DNA of 64,000 nucleotides from Pomphorhynchus laevis. Taxonomy: Eukaryota; Acanthocephala; Palaeacanthocephala; Echinorhynchida; Pomphorhynchidae. The notes below the pieces were generated by a model. That model did no database searches. It saw only the letters and a program-made list of their open reading frames with translations, and was not told the origin of the DNA. This document shows, piece by piece, positions 54,868 to 64,000 of this stretch; position 1 is the first letter of the stretch, and every line of letters begins with the position of its first letter. The stretch is from NCBI GenBank assembly GCA_012934845.2, contig WNNJ02002105.1:124001-188000 (forward strand), in the 5' to 3' direction. The position numbers and the translations under genes were made by a program.

Positions 54868-55808
54868 ATATGCTGCCAATTGGAAATCGATCAGAGATAT
54901 CATCATTTCTGTCTAATATAGAAGTAAGAAGGATTAACGGAATCGGTAAAATTACCTCTACGCTCTTAAAGGCGATTGATATTCATACGTGTGCAGATCT
55001 GCTTCATAATAGAGCCTTACTATACTTACTTGAATACCCTGGTACATTTCAATTTCTAATGCAGGTAGCATTAGGTTACGACGATATATCGTTTCACGCA
55101 CGTGAAGATTTAGATTTTAGTCGGCACAGGACAACTGGGCAAGAAATGACATTCACATCGACGTCCAGTATGCCACAACTGCTCAATGTTATAAAGGACT
55201 TGTGTAATTCGCTTGAAAACGACTTAAAATCAAAGGACAATTTAGCTATTAAAATTATTCTTAAATTGAAAACATCGCATTTCGAAACAAAAACGAAGAC
55301 AAGAACTCTTTCTAAACCCAGTAATGATTCACAAATATTTTTAAAAACGTCTGTACAAATGCTGAACGAATTTAAGTCAACTATTTCATCCGATGGTGTA
55401 CGATTGCTAGGAGTTCGAGCAGTTCTGAAGCAAGCAATAATTACTTCTGATAACAACGGATCTATCCTGCGTTATCTTACAAGCAATGAATGTGGACACA
55501 TGCATCCGTCAAATAAGGATGATTTATCAAAAGTTCATCAAGACGAATCGCTGAATTCTGATAGGTTGATGGTAAAATCCGAAGTGATCAATTCATTCGA
55601 AGACAACAATAATGGCAACATGTGTTTAGCGTGCTGTCCGATTTGCTTTACATTTCAATTTGACGACCTCAATGTACGCGATATTAATGCTCACATTGAT
55701 GAATGTCTAACTCTTGAAGCACTAAAAAGGGAAGAAACTACTAAGATCAAACCAATAAAGTTACGACAAACTACGTTAGATAATTTGTTTTCGAAGAGAA
55801 AGCATTAG
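54868..55808 (+). CDS. POLK: DNA polymerase kappa, last coding exon (thumb, little finger, UBZ, PIP-like tail)
   Basis: Residues numbered from the ATG at 54870. RRINGIGKITSTLLKAI (20-36) is the thumb helix-hairpin-helix. ALGYDDISFHAREDLDFSRH and FTSTSSMPQLLN lead into the little finger (about 90-200), ending VRLLGVRAVL. A UBZ-type zinc finger has Cys256, Cys259, His275 and Cys279 (CPIC ... HIDEC) and would bind ubiquitinated PCNA. The C-terminus QTTLDNLF (300-307) resembles the PIP box of vertebrate kappa (HTLDIFF), but has Leu at the first aromatic position. There is one UBZ where vertebrates have two. The joined protein would be about 560 residues. Stop TAG at 55806. Confidence 0.9.
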
Positions 55809-55857
55809 CTAATAGTTTATTGTTGCTATATCAACATATATAAGGAATATATATATC

Positions 55858-55965
55858 ATCATGAGGAACTGCTATGTAATCAGGTTTCGGCCCATAATTC
55901 GTCTACCCAACATACAGCGGTGTCAAATACATGCACATGAAGTATTTACTCCATGAAATTCGTTA
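55858..55965. repeat. Dispersed repeat, copy 2 (partner of 51158-51270)
   Basis: catgaggaactgctatgtaa, acatacagcggtgtcaaata and gaagtattta align with the first copy. It starts 50 bp after the POLK stop and could lie in the 3' UTR. Confidence 0.6.
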
Positions 55966-56128
55966 ATAATACAAATTTATATATTCAATTTATATTTACT
56001 TCATTATTGGCTCGGTTACTTTTATTTGAAATGTCTTTTACTTGAAATTGTATATAGTTGCAGTACAACAATATTAGTGCTTTAAAATAATTATGCTGCA
56101 ATTATCAAAATTTGTATATTTAATTTTT

Positions 56129-56140
56129 AATAAAAATAAA
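56129..56140 (+). promoter_or_regulatory. Candidate POLK polyadenylation signals
   Basis: Two AATAAA hexamers (56129-56134 and 56135-56140) lie about 320 bp after the stop codon. In AT-rich DNA such matches are common, so this is only a candidate. Confidence 0.25.
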
Positions 56141-56290
56141 TTGAATAGATTATTGATATTTATATTTATGATTATCCAAATGAATTAATTAGCTGAAACT
56201 TTATTTATTATGGCTTATAAAAATCATTTAGTTTTTAGTTTATTATTTAGTTTTTAAATTATTAAGTTTTTATTGTTATTTAGTTAATGT

Positions 56291-56361
56291 TAATTTAATG
56301 TTTTTATAAACATTAAATTATTGATAAATTGAAGGAAATTTTCAGAAAATTTTCTGAAGAT
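56291..56361. repeat. Fold-back hairpins at the 5' edge of a truncated LINE
   Basis: taatttaatgttt, ttat, aaacattaaatta (56291-56320), then the perfect palindrome tcagaaaattttctga (about 56342-56357), directly before the LINE fragment that starts at about 56361. Confidence 0.85.
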
Positions 56362-56615
56362 GCGTTCCCGTCATTCCCTCTTACTCCACGTTCCTAATTA
56401 CTCCAACAACTACGGTTTCCGATCCTTCCTCGTCGCCGCCTCACTCGCCTGGAATCAACTCCCTCTCGACGTCCGCCGCGCCCCCTCCTTTATTACATTC
56501 AAACACCTCCTTCGTTCACACCTTCTCGACACGATTTACATTTTTGTTTTGCTGTGGTCATGTAAGCGTGCACTGGCACGCATTTGCCACGTTAAAATAA
56601 ACCTTTTTTTAAATC
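56361..56615 (+). mobile_element. Pyrimidine-rich LINE, 3'-terminal 255 bp only
   Basis: SRHSLLLHVPNYSNNYGFRS, SLAWNQLPLDVRRAPS, then TFKHLLRSHLLDT. 3' end: perfect stem gcgtgc-actg-gcacgc (56566-56581), atttgccacgttaaaataaa and a T run. This is the best-preserved 3' end of the family, so it is a fairly recent 5'-truncated insertion. Confidence 0.8.
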
Positions 56616-56822
56616 GTCTTGGAGCATGTACTAAACTATAAACTATAACCGATAAACTTCGGATTCTAATGCTATCAGATAAGATGCAGCAACAAGTTTA
56701 TATAATAAAAATAAAGACTTTCTTAACTACACAAAAAAAAGAAAAAGAAACATGCAATAAACCAGATTAGACACAACAATAGAAAGTCAGTAGCTCTTCA
56801 GTCTTCTAACTCTTTTCTTCTT

Positions 56823-59282
56823 CTATGGCCTCAGGTCCAGGGGGATCTGAGCCCCCCAACCGATCCAACACGCCGCCTTCCGACTGAACCACCCGGGGTC
56901 TTTCACCCCCCGAAGAATCCAATCGGCGCGGACTATGCTGGGTAAACGAGAGACGAGGAGCTCAAGAAACCTTAGCCTTTGCTCTGGGGGACGTCCTCTT
57001 GAAAAGAAGACAAGTCCCGAGATAGCCCAGGTACCCCAAAGGCGCACCTGGGTTTTCCCTTTCAATAACAGATGCTGAGCCCGTTTCAGGGCCCACCTAG
57101 CTTTCTTTAGGATACGTTTGAGTCTATCCAGGTCAGCTTTCGCCGACCAGTTCACCGTAACAGTGAACCCCAGGTATTTTACTCGACTTGTGAAGGTGGG
57201 AAGTGGTTCAGAGGCAAATATGGAGGAGAGCGCAGAGAGTGCTAATCTCTTAAGTTTTTTCTTTGTAGCAGGTGTGCCATGAAAGACAACCACCTGCGAT
57301 TTAGCTGAGTTTAAAATAAGATTGGATATGGGTAACTGATCTTTTAATCTTAAAAAGAAACGGCTGATGTCAGAGACTACGTCTTTACACCTGTGCCCAG
57401 AGAACAGTGCTGTGGTGTCATCAGCGTACACCACAAGACGTTGTTCGCGTTTAAATATTTTGAATAGTTTAATAGAGGCAGCAAGATATAAGATAGGAGA
57501 AAGTGGGGATCCTTGAGGTACACCCGTAATAGGGTAGAACTGACGCGCATCAGGGTCGTCTTCATAGTAAAATCGCTTGGTAAACAACAGGATCTCCACT
57601 CTGTTCAAAATTCTCGCAGGCAACCCGAGGGACCTGAGAGAAGAGATCACAAAAGGAATGGAGATGCGGTCAAATGCAGCAGAAAAGTCAAGGAAAACAG
57701 CCACAACTAGACGATGGCTATTATCCCGACAAAACTGCTCCACCTCACCAACTGCTGAATGGACCGAGCGACCTTTGACGAACCCATGAAAACCTGGAGG
57801 GATCAAATTACGCCTACTTAAATGGTCGCGGATTTTACGCGCAAGCGCTTTTTCGTAAATCGACACGAGGGCATTTTGAATCGAAATGGGTCGCAGATCT
57901 TTAGGGCATGAGCAGGATTTTTTCTTAGGAATAAAAACACGCTTACTAATATTGATGCCTGCTACATCGGATGGGGAGGCTAAAAGCATTGTGACGGCCA
58001 CCTCCCTTCTCTGATCAGCTGTCAAAAGCTGACAGACCCGAGAGGAAAGTGGAACGACGGATTTGGAGATGCCCGGGAGTGGACCCCAGGAGTTAAGGAT
58101 ATCCGTAACAGATAGATCCCTACTCCTGAAGTTACACCAAGGCGGGATTGGTTGAGGTGATAGAGTGGCTCCATAGTTGTGTAGGGCCAGTGACTCCTCT
58201 AAAACTTTATCAAGGCCTACATTCCCTATCCAACGCAATGCTCTATCCTTCCAGCAAACAAACTTCTCCTTCTTGAAAATCTTCCAAAAGGAAGACTGAG
58301 AAGGATTAAGGCGAGCTATACTCGTCCTATCCCTACTCAGCTGGAACCTGTATCTAGTGCTCCAGTATTCATTCGAGAGAGCCTGTTCGGCGGAAGCAGA
58401 GAGATTAGGGAGGTTCAGTAATTTTGCTAGGACCTTGAGTTTTGTCGGAGTGGGATTGTATATACGACCTTTATAGGTAGTCGATAGAATCGCGGTAGCT
58501 TGCGAAAAGAGGTAGGTATTAAATTTGGTCAAACTCTCATTTCCTATTAAGGGAAAGAGTTGGATAGCCGCTTGAAAGAGGGCCACTCTGATCGGATCAA
58601 AGTGAAACCTCCTTCGAAGCAACATATCTTCCTCAATCCTCCAACGAATTAGGTCATGAGAGGTGGACAATTGCTGGCGCGACTGCTTCGTGCAGAAGGG
58701 TTTTAACAACCACCTCGAGTGAAGCAGTAAAATGTCGAGGATAGAATTTGTTGATGTGCAATGAAAGGTAGGTGACGGGGGTTTGTGAATAAGATAACCG
58801 TTCCTAGCTCTGCGAAGTGCTGCATTGATCCAACGACCAGTTCTGTCGTTGAAATCTCCAAGTAACATGTCATAACCGCTGTCAATAATGCTATCCAGAA
58901 GGTCACGGTTCTTGTGAATTTCCCCTGGACGGATGTAGATATTGGCTAGACTTATGCGTTTACCGTTCTTACTGAGTGAAACTACTAAACAAGAAAGGGC
59001 TGGACATGAGTAGTTTAATAGGAGGGAAGACCTTAAGGAGCACTTAACTAAGGTCAAGAGTCCTTGAGATGAAGAGGAGTGAGGTGGGGTTATGTACGGA
59101 GTATAGTGGGAACAAATATGCTTTGGGATAAATCGAGTAATGTCCTGGGGGAGACGGATAGACCGCGTCTCCTGAAGGACTATAACATCTGCATCTCTAC
59201 CAGATAGAAGTCTAAGGGCGGAAGCACCTCCCGAGTTCCACTGAAGGATATTCAGTGAAAAAGGCTCACGAGTACTCTGCAT
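56823..59282 (-). CDS. ORF2 (endonuclease plus RT) of Jockey-like LINE copy E
   Basis: 819 residues, the same length as copy D and mostly identical to it. Endonuclease: LNILQWNSGGASALR, VLQETRSIRL, LLGDFNDRTGRW, SILDILLLHSRW and SHDLIRW. RT: PKDLRPISIQNALVSIYEK, FHGFVKGRSVHSAVG, VFLDFSAAFDRISIPF, GVPQGSPLSPILY and YADD near residue 617. No missing catalytic residue is seen. It would nick the target and copy the RNA in place. Confidence 0.88.
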   Translation of the reverse strand: MQSTREPFSLNILQWNSGGASALRLLSGRDADVIVLQETRSIRLPQDITRFIPKHICSHYTPYITPPHSSSSQGLLTLVKCSLRSSLLLNYSCPALSCLVVSLSKNGKRISLANIYIRPGEIHKNRDLLDSIIDSGYDMLLGDFNDRTGRWINAALRRARNGYLIHKPPSPTFHCTSTNSILDILLLHSRWLLKPFCTKQSRQQLSTSHDLIRWRIEEDMLLRRRFHFDPIRVALFQAAIQLFPLIGNESLTKFNTYLFSQATAILSTTYKGRIYNPTPTKLKVLAKLLNLPNLSASAEQALSNEYWSTRYRFQLSRDRTSIARLNPSQSSFWKIFKKEKFVCWKDRALRWIGNVGLDKVLEESLALHNYGATLSPQPIPPWCNFRSRDLSVTDILNSWGPLPGISKSVVPLSSRVCQLLTADQRREVAVTMLLASPSDVAGINISKRVFIPKKKSCSCPKDLRPISIQNALVSIYEKALARKIRDHLSRRNLIPPGFHGFVKGRSVHSAVGEVEQFCRDNSHRLVVAVFLDFSAAFDRISIPFVISSLRSLGLPARILNRVEILLFTKRFYYEDDPDARQFYPITGVPQGSPLSPILYLAASIKLFKIFKREQRLVVYADDTTALFSGHRCKDVVSDISRFFLRLKDQLPISNLILNSAKSQVVVFHGTPATKKKLKRLALSALSSIFASEPLPTFTSRVKYLGFTVTVNWSAKADLDRLKRILKKARWALKRAQHLLLKGKTQVRLWGTWAISGLVFFSRGRPPEQRLRFLELLVSRLPSIVRADWILRGVKDPGWFSRKAACWIGWGAQIPLDLRP

Positions 59283-59315
59283 TGTGATGGATTAGTTGGA
59301 TGGGGGATTGCCTAC

Positions 59316-60521
59316 CTAGACAAAGCTAGGTGCAGGAAGGTTGCCCTTCCCACCACTAGCCTCCTCCAAGGAAGGTACTTGCCCCTGGGCAGTATCTTCA
59401 TTTCCCCTATTAGTCTTCTGTTGGATTAGCTTCCCAATCTTGAGCGGGGGAACGGCATGGGCTGAAGCCCCTCTTTTTTTCGACTCCGGAACCGAGGAAA
59501 TAGGAAGCACAGGATTTGTCCCGATAACGGTTAGGATAGAGCGTACTAACTCCTCCATCTGCCGAAGAGCATTCGAAGTCTTTAAGTCGATAATCCGTAG
59601 AATGTCAGCGTCATCCATACGTGGAGCTGCAGCGACCGCGAAGGACTTGGCCGGATTGGGCGGTTTCAACAAGAATAATTGTCTATATTCTTTGAATAGA
59701 GAGCATTTCCTGCTCCAAGCAGGATGGCACCCCCCGCAATTCGAGCAGGAAAGGGGGGCATCACAGCGATCCGTAGTTGTAAGAGATGGACAGCTGGTGG
59801 AGCTACAGACCCCACACGAAAGGGTCCCACTGCAGCTGGAGGCCCAGTGTCCCCATTTGTGACACCGGCTGCAGTGGGGATAGGTCAGATCATCCCTCTC
59901 TGTGATCGTGAATTTAATATTAAAACCCATAAAGGGATTCGACGTAGAATTAGACAGGGATTCAGCAATATTTACGGGAGCATTGCAAAAGCCAACCGGG
60001 ATAGGGTTCCCGTCCTTACCCCGGATTGACCTCAGATTGGTGACTTTGAATGTTTCCATAAAAGAACGTATATCTTCTTCTTCCATTGAGCAGGGAAGAT
60101 TTGAAACTTTTAGCGATGCTAGGATAGGCTTGGATGAAATTTCACCATATTCAGCTAAATTGGCGGAGAAGTACTCCATGTAGTTTGCGGCAAGGTCATT
60201 CGAGACAAAAGATATCTTCACCTCCGCAGGGTGTAACCTAACAGAGTTAAATAGAACCCTGTTCTGAAACTGTTTGGTGAAGGATCTCAAAAATTTGTTG
60301 TAGAGATCATGTTTTTCAATCGGTTTCTTAACTTTAATTATTAGCAAATTCTTTAATTTAGGAATGGGGGGAAGCACCTCCCCATCAACTGATACCATAG
60401 AAAAATTACTAACCTTGTTATTTGGATCTGTAGTTAGATTTACCTTTAATTTGCCTTTTTTTGTAGGATTATCGTTGATTTTTGAATAATTTTTGCTGTT
60501 ATCGTTTGATAGCTCCGACAT
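59316..60521 (-). CDS. ORF1 (Gag-like) of Jockey-like LINE copy E
   Basis: 401 residues. RRM-like half: LKNLLIIKVKKPIEKHDLYN and LFNSVRLHPAEVKISFVSN. Zinc knuckles: CSRCHKWGHWASSC, then a cysteine-rich CGVCSSTSC block with several extra Cys, then CSNCGGCHPAWSRKC. It is much less similar to copy D's ORF1 than the ORF2s are to each other, so ORF1 evolves faster or was exchanged. Role as for copy D. Confidence 0.83.
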   Translation of the reverse strand: MSELSNDNSKNYSKINDNPTKKGKLKVNLTTDPNNKVSNFSMVSVDGEVLPPIPKLKNLLIIKVKKPIEKHDLYNKFLRSFTKQFQNRVLFNSVRLHPAEVKISFVSNDLAANYMEYFSANLAEYGEISSKPILASLKVSNLPCSMEEEDIRSFMETFKVTNLRSIRGKDGNPIPVGFCNAPVNIAESLSNSTSNPFMGFNIKFTITERDDLTYPHCSRCHKWGHWASSCSGTLSCGVCSSTSCPSLTTTDRCDAPLSCSNCGGCHPAWSRKCSLFKEYRQLFLLKPPNPAKSFAVAAAPRMDDADILRIIDLKTSNALRQMEELVRSILTVIGTNPVLPISSVPESKKRGASAHAVPPLKIGKLIQQKTNRGNEDTAQGQVPSLEEASGGKGNLPAPSFV

Positions 60522-60656
60522 TGTATCTTGTATGTTATTTTATCTCAAAAAGTTTATATTGCTGCATAGGTTTTGTACTTTTGTTGTACATTTTTAGTGT
60601 TTTTGTTTCATTGTTGTGTTTTGTTTGCTGCGGTCCAAACTAATAGCCTTTCAAAA

Positions 60657-61861
60657 ATGAGTAAATTTAGCATGTCGGAGCGTTCAAAGAACTCAATGAA
60701 AACTAATTTTCCTGCCAATGCAATAAACGAGGTAAGTGGAGATTTAGGTTCTCTTGAATATATTCAGGAGGGTGAACTTCCCCCGGTACCAAAATTATCC
60801 AACCTGGTGATTATCAGACTTTTGGTGCCTCTGGAAAGGCAGAACATGTTCAATGTTTTTATAAGAGGCTTTGCTCATCGATTTAAAAAAGGATATTGTT
60901 CAATGCGATTAAATATTATGAATCTGAGATTAAAATCTCATTCTGCACTCCTGATCTCGCAATGTCGTACGTAGACTACTTTAAAAAAGAGCATTCGGAA
61001 CAAGGCATAATTGCTTCCAAACCAATCCTGGCAACAATAAAGATAAATAATATGCCCACATACATTTCAGAAGAAGATATATCAGCCCTAGAAACTGATT
61101 ACAAAATCTCTAACGTGCGCTTTATAAAAGGGATTAAAGGCTTCCCCATTCCCGTTGCGTTCTGCAATGCCCCGGTTGATGAAGCTCAAAAACTATCGAT
61201 TTCAACATGCAATCCTTTTATGGGGTATAATTTGAGATTTTCAATAATCGAAACCGACTCACTAACGTACCCTCACTGCAACAATTGTCATCAGTGGGGG
61301 CATTGGTCCACTGGATGTTCTTTACCACATAAGTGCGGCGTGTGTGGTACAACTGCTATACATCCTGAGAAGTGCGAAAGTAAGCCATTTTGCGCAAACT
61401 GCGGTGGTGAGCACCCCGCATGGTCAAAAAAATATAAAATCTTTATGGCGTACCAAAAGAGACACAGGGGTGTAACAGCAAAACCGACTAGCTTCGTGGA
61501 AGCTGTATCGTCTAACAAGAATGACGACAGGATGCCGGACACAGAAATTCTTAAACTTATTGAAATGCAGCATCAGGCATCAATGATTCAACTTGAAAAA
61601 TTGGTCCAAAAATTGGTGGGTCAATTAGCGGAATCCTTCCGTTCTCCTCCTTCTGGGAAGACCAACAATATTAAGAAGCCACCAAAATCTAAGAAACGAA
61701 ACGGGTCAGCGCTAAGCATAGCCGCTCTGAAGCTTGCTCGGAAGGATTCGATTTGGGCTATGGCTAACGAGGGAAATGAAGATATCGCCCGTGGGCAAGC
61801 GACTCCATTTGTCGTGACGGGAAGCGGTAAAGGCGACTTTTCCGCCTCTAGTTGCGACTAG
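60657..61861 (+). pseudogene. ORF1 of Jockey-like copy F, one frame break
   Basis: Starts MSKFSMSERSKNSMK. RRM-like region LSNLVIIRLLVPLERQNMFN, then a 1-nt loss in the A run near 60890 and continuation at FNAIKYYESEIKISF. Zinc knuckles: CNNCHQWGHWSTGC, CGVCGTTAIHPEKC and CANCGGEHPAWSKKY; the last ligand of knuckle 3 is Tyr instead of Cys. The lysine-rich tail is present. It is closer to copy D's ORF1 than to E's. Confidence 0.8.
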
Positions 61862-61895
61862 GTGGAGGGCGTCCCACTTCGGTAACACTTACGCA

Positions 61896-64000
61896 ATGGG
61901 AAGTAATCAAGGACCTTTTTCACTGAATATCCTTCAGTGGAATTCGGGAGGTGCTTCCGCCCTTAGCCTTCTATCTGGTAGAGATGCAGATGTTATAGTC
62001 CTTCAGGAGACGCGGTCTATCCGTCTCCCCCAGGATATTACTCGATTTATCCCTAAGCACATATACACCCACTTTACTCCTTACATAACCCCCCTCACTC
62101 CTCTTCATCACAAGGTCTTTTAACCCTAGTAAAAAGCTCCTTAAGATCATCCCTCCTATTAAACTACTCTTGTCCAGCCCTATCTTGTTTAGCTATATCA
62201 CTTTGTAAGAACGGTAAGCGTATAAGCATAGCCAATGTCTATATTCGGCCAGGAGAAATTCACAAAAACCGTGACCTCCTGGATCAAATATTGGGGAGCG
62301 GTTATGACATGTTACTTGGTGACTTCAACGACAGAACTGGTCGTTGGATTAATGCAGCACTCCGCAGAGCAAGGATCGACTATCTTATTCATAAACCACC
62401 TTCCCCAACCTTTCATTGCTCTACAACAAATTCTCTCCTCGACATATTACTGCTACATAAGATGTGGTTGTTGAAACCCATTTGCACCGAGCAGTCGCGT
62501 CAACAACAGACCACCTCTCATGACCTAATTCGCTGGCGGCTAGAGGACGATACGTTGCTTAGAAGAAGGTTTCACTTTGATCCTATTAGAGTGGCCTTCT
62601 TTCAGGCAGCTATCCAACTCTTCCCCAGAATTGGAATTGAGAGTTTGACCGAATTTAATTCCTACCTCTCATCGCAAGCTACCGCGATCCTTTCGACTAC
62701 CTATAAAGGTCGAATATACAATCCTACTCCAACAAAGCTCAAGGTCCTAGCTAAAATGTTGCACCTTCCCAATCTCTCTGTTTCCGCCAGACATATCCTC
62801 TCGAATGAATATTGGAGCTCTAGATATAGGCTCCAGCTGAGCAGGGATAGGGCAAGCATTGCTCACCAAAACCCTTCTCAGGCTTCCTTCTGGAAGATAT
62901 TCAAGAAGGAGAAATTTGTTTGCTGGAAGGATAGAGCCTTGGTTTGGATTGGTAGCATAGGCCTTGACAAAGTTTTAGAGGAGTCACTTTCCTTACATAA
63001 TTATGGAGCCACTCATTCTCCCCAACCAATCCCGCCTTGGTGTGACTTCAGGAGTAGGGACTTGTCTGTTACAGATATCCTTAACTCCTGGGGACCACTC
63101 CCGGGCACCTCCAAATCCCACGCGCCACTCACCACTCGTGTCTGTCAGCTTTTGACATACAGTCAGAGAAAGGAGGTCGCCATCACAATGCTATTAGCCT
63201 CCCCGTCTGACATAGCGGAAATCAACATCAGCCGTCGAGTTTTTTTTACCTAAAAAGAGATTAATCACTTGTCCTAAAGATCTGCAGCCCATCTCGATTC
63301 AAAACGCCCTCATATCCATCTACGAGAAAGCGCTTGCGCGTAGAATCCGCGTTCATTTATGTAGGCGTAATTTGATCCCACCGAGTTTTCATGGGTTTGT
63401 CAAAGGGCGCTCGGTCCATTCAGCAATTGGTAAAGTGCATCAGTTTTGTCAAGATAATAGTCATCAGCTTGCTGTGGCTGTTTTTCTTGATTTTTCAGCT
63501 GCATTTGACCGGATCTCCATTCCCTTCGTTATCTCCTCTCTCAGGTCCCTCGGGTTGCCTGCGAGAATTGTTAACAGGGTGGAGATATTGTTGTACACCA
63601 AGCGGTTCTACTATGAAGACGACCCTGATGCGCGTCAGTTCTACCCTATTACAGGTGTACCTCAAGGATCCCCACTTTCTCCTATCTTATATCTTGCTGC
63701 ATCCATTGTATTATTCAAGAATTTTAAACGTGATCAACATCTAGTGGTATATGCTGATGATACCACAGCCTTGTTCTCTGGACGCAGGTGCAAAGATGTA
63801 ATCTCTGACATCAGCCGTTTCTTTTTAAGATTAAAAGATCAGTTGCCCCCATCCAATCTTATTTTAAACTCCTCAAAATCACAGGTGGTTGTCTTTAATG
63901 GCGTTCCTGCCACCAAAAAGAAACTTAAGAGACTAGCACTCTCTACACTCTCCTCCATTTTGCAGCATCAACCACTCCCCATCTTCACGAGTCGAGTAAA
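61896..64000 (+). pseudogene. ORF2 of Jockey-like copy F, two frame breaks, cut by the window end
   Basis: Endonuclease FSLNILQWNSGGASALS, with a 1-nt loss in a C run near 62095, then LLGDFNDRTGRW and SHDLIRW. A 1-nt gain in the T8 run near 63245 precedes the RT: CPKDLQPISIQNALISIYEK, VFLDFSAAFDRISIPF, GVPQGSPLSPILY and YADD near 63755. The frame is still open at the window end, so the C-terminus lies outside. Confidence 0.82.

Larger units (their letters stand above)
56690..60636 (-). mobile_element. Jockey-like LINE, apparently full length (copy E)
   Basis: Both ORFs are open, with 33 nt between them. The 5' terminus at 60636 begins GGACCGCAGC on the - strand, as in copy D. The 3' UTR ends near 56690 in a T-rich stretch. 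It may be active. Its 5' end touches the 5' end of copy F, which lies on the opposite strand. Confidence 0.85.
60637..64000 (+). mobile_element. Jockey-like LINE (copy F), runs off the window end
   Basis: It starts about 20 bp before its ORF1 ATG, so the 5' UTR is missing. ORF1 and ORF2 follow with a 34-nt gap. The three visible breaks are all single-base changes in homopolymer runs (A6, C6, T8), and the rest of the coding sequence is well kept. Recent copy, or intact with sequencing errors. Confidence 0.8.

Noticed and set aside
1-64000. tRNA, rRNA or snRNA genes
   Set aside because: I looked for cloverleaf heads, A/B boxes and conserved rRNA words on both strands and saw nothing convincing. 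A covariance-model scan would be needed to exclude them.

Overview
The window looks like a piece of an AT-rich, repeat-dense genome of an invertebrate animal. The evidence is a host gene with introns (a metazoan-type DNA polymerase kappa), several clades of LINEs, a Ty3/gypsy LTR element, a Tc1-like DNA transposon and a hammerhead-ribozyme tandem repeat. I cannot name the species. I see no prokaryotic operon, no CRISPR array and no convincing tRNA or rRNA gene.

Layout. 1-2.3 kb: decayed LINE with a restriction-like nuclease end (REL family), + strand. 2.6-6.8 kb: damaged CR1-like LINE, - strand. 7-12.6 kb: a mosaic of small LINE relics, mostly a pyrimidine-rich family, plus a possible Penelope-like scrap and a 351-bp tandem duplication. 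12.67-55.81 kb: POLK-like host gene on the + strand. Its first long exon (N-clasp, palm, fingers) is at 12.67-13.4 kb and its last exon (thumb, little finger, UBZ zinc finger, PIP-like tail) is at 54.87-55.81 kb. They are separated by an intron of about 41 kb packed with transposable elements. 55.8-64 kb: downstream flank, a 5'-truncated LINE, then two Jockey-like LINEs placed head to head.

The intron holds a young mag-like gypsy element with 77-bp LTRs (14.0-17.8 kb), a 258-bp tandem dimer carrying a rearranged hammerhead ribozyme (18.3-18.8 kb), an apparently intact CR1-like LINE (23.2-27.5 kb), a Tc1-like transposon with iteron-built terminal inverted repeats and a captured LINE fragment (30.2-32.9 kb), an apparently intact Jockey-like LINE (33.0-37.0 kb), a decayed Jockey-like copy (37.3-41 kb), two REL LINEs joined through fold-back hairpins (41-46.3 kb), another CR1-like LINE (46.5-50.9 kb) and two pyrimidine-rich LINE relics (51.6-54.5 kb). 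About twelve of the fifteen or so intronic insertions are antisense to the host gene.

Most interesting points: (1) a full set of hammerhead parts with every stem complementary but in the order GAAA / CUGAUGA / cleavage site, so that only a dimer gives a nested fold; (2) perfect fold-back hairpins at the 5' junctions of several LINE copies, which suggests template switching; (3) a Tc1-like element whose long TIRs are arrays of 22-bp repeats and which carries a LINE fragment.
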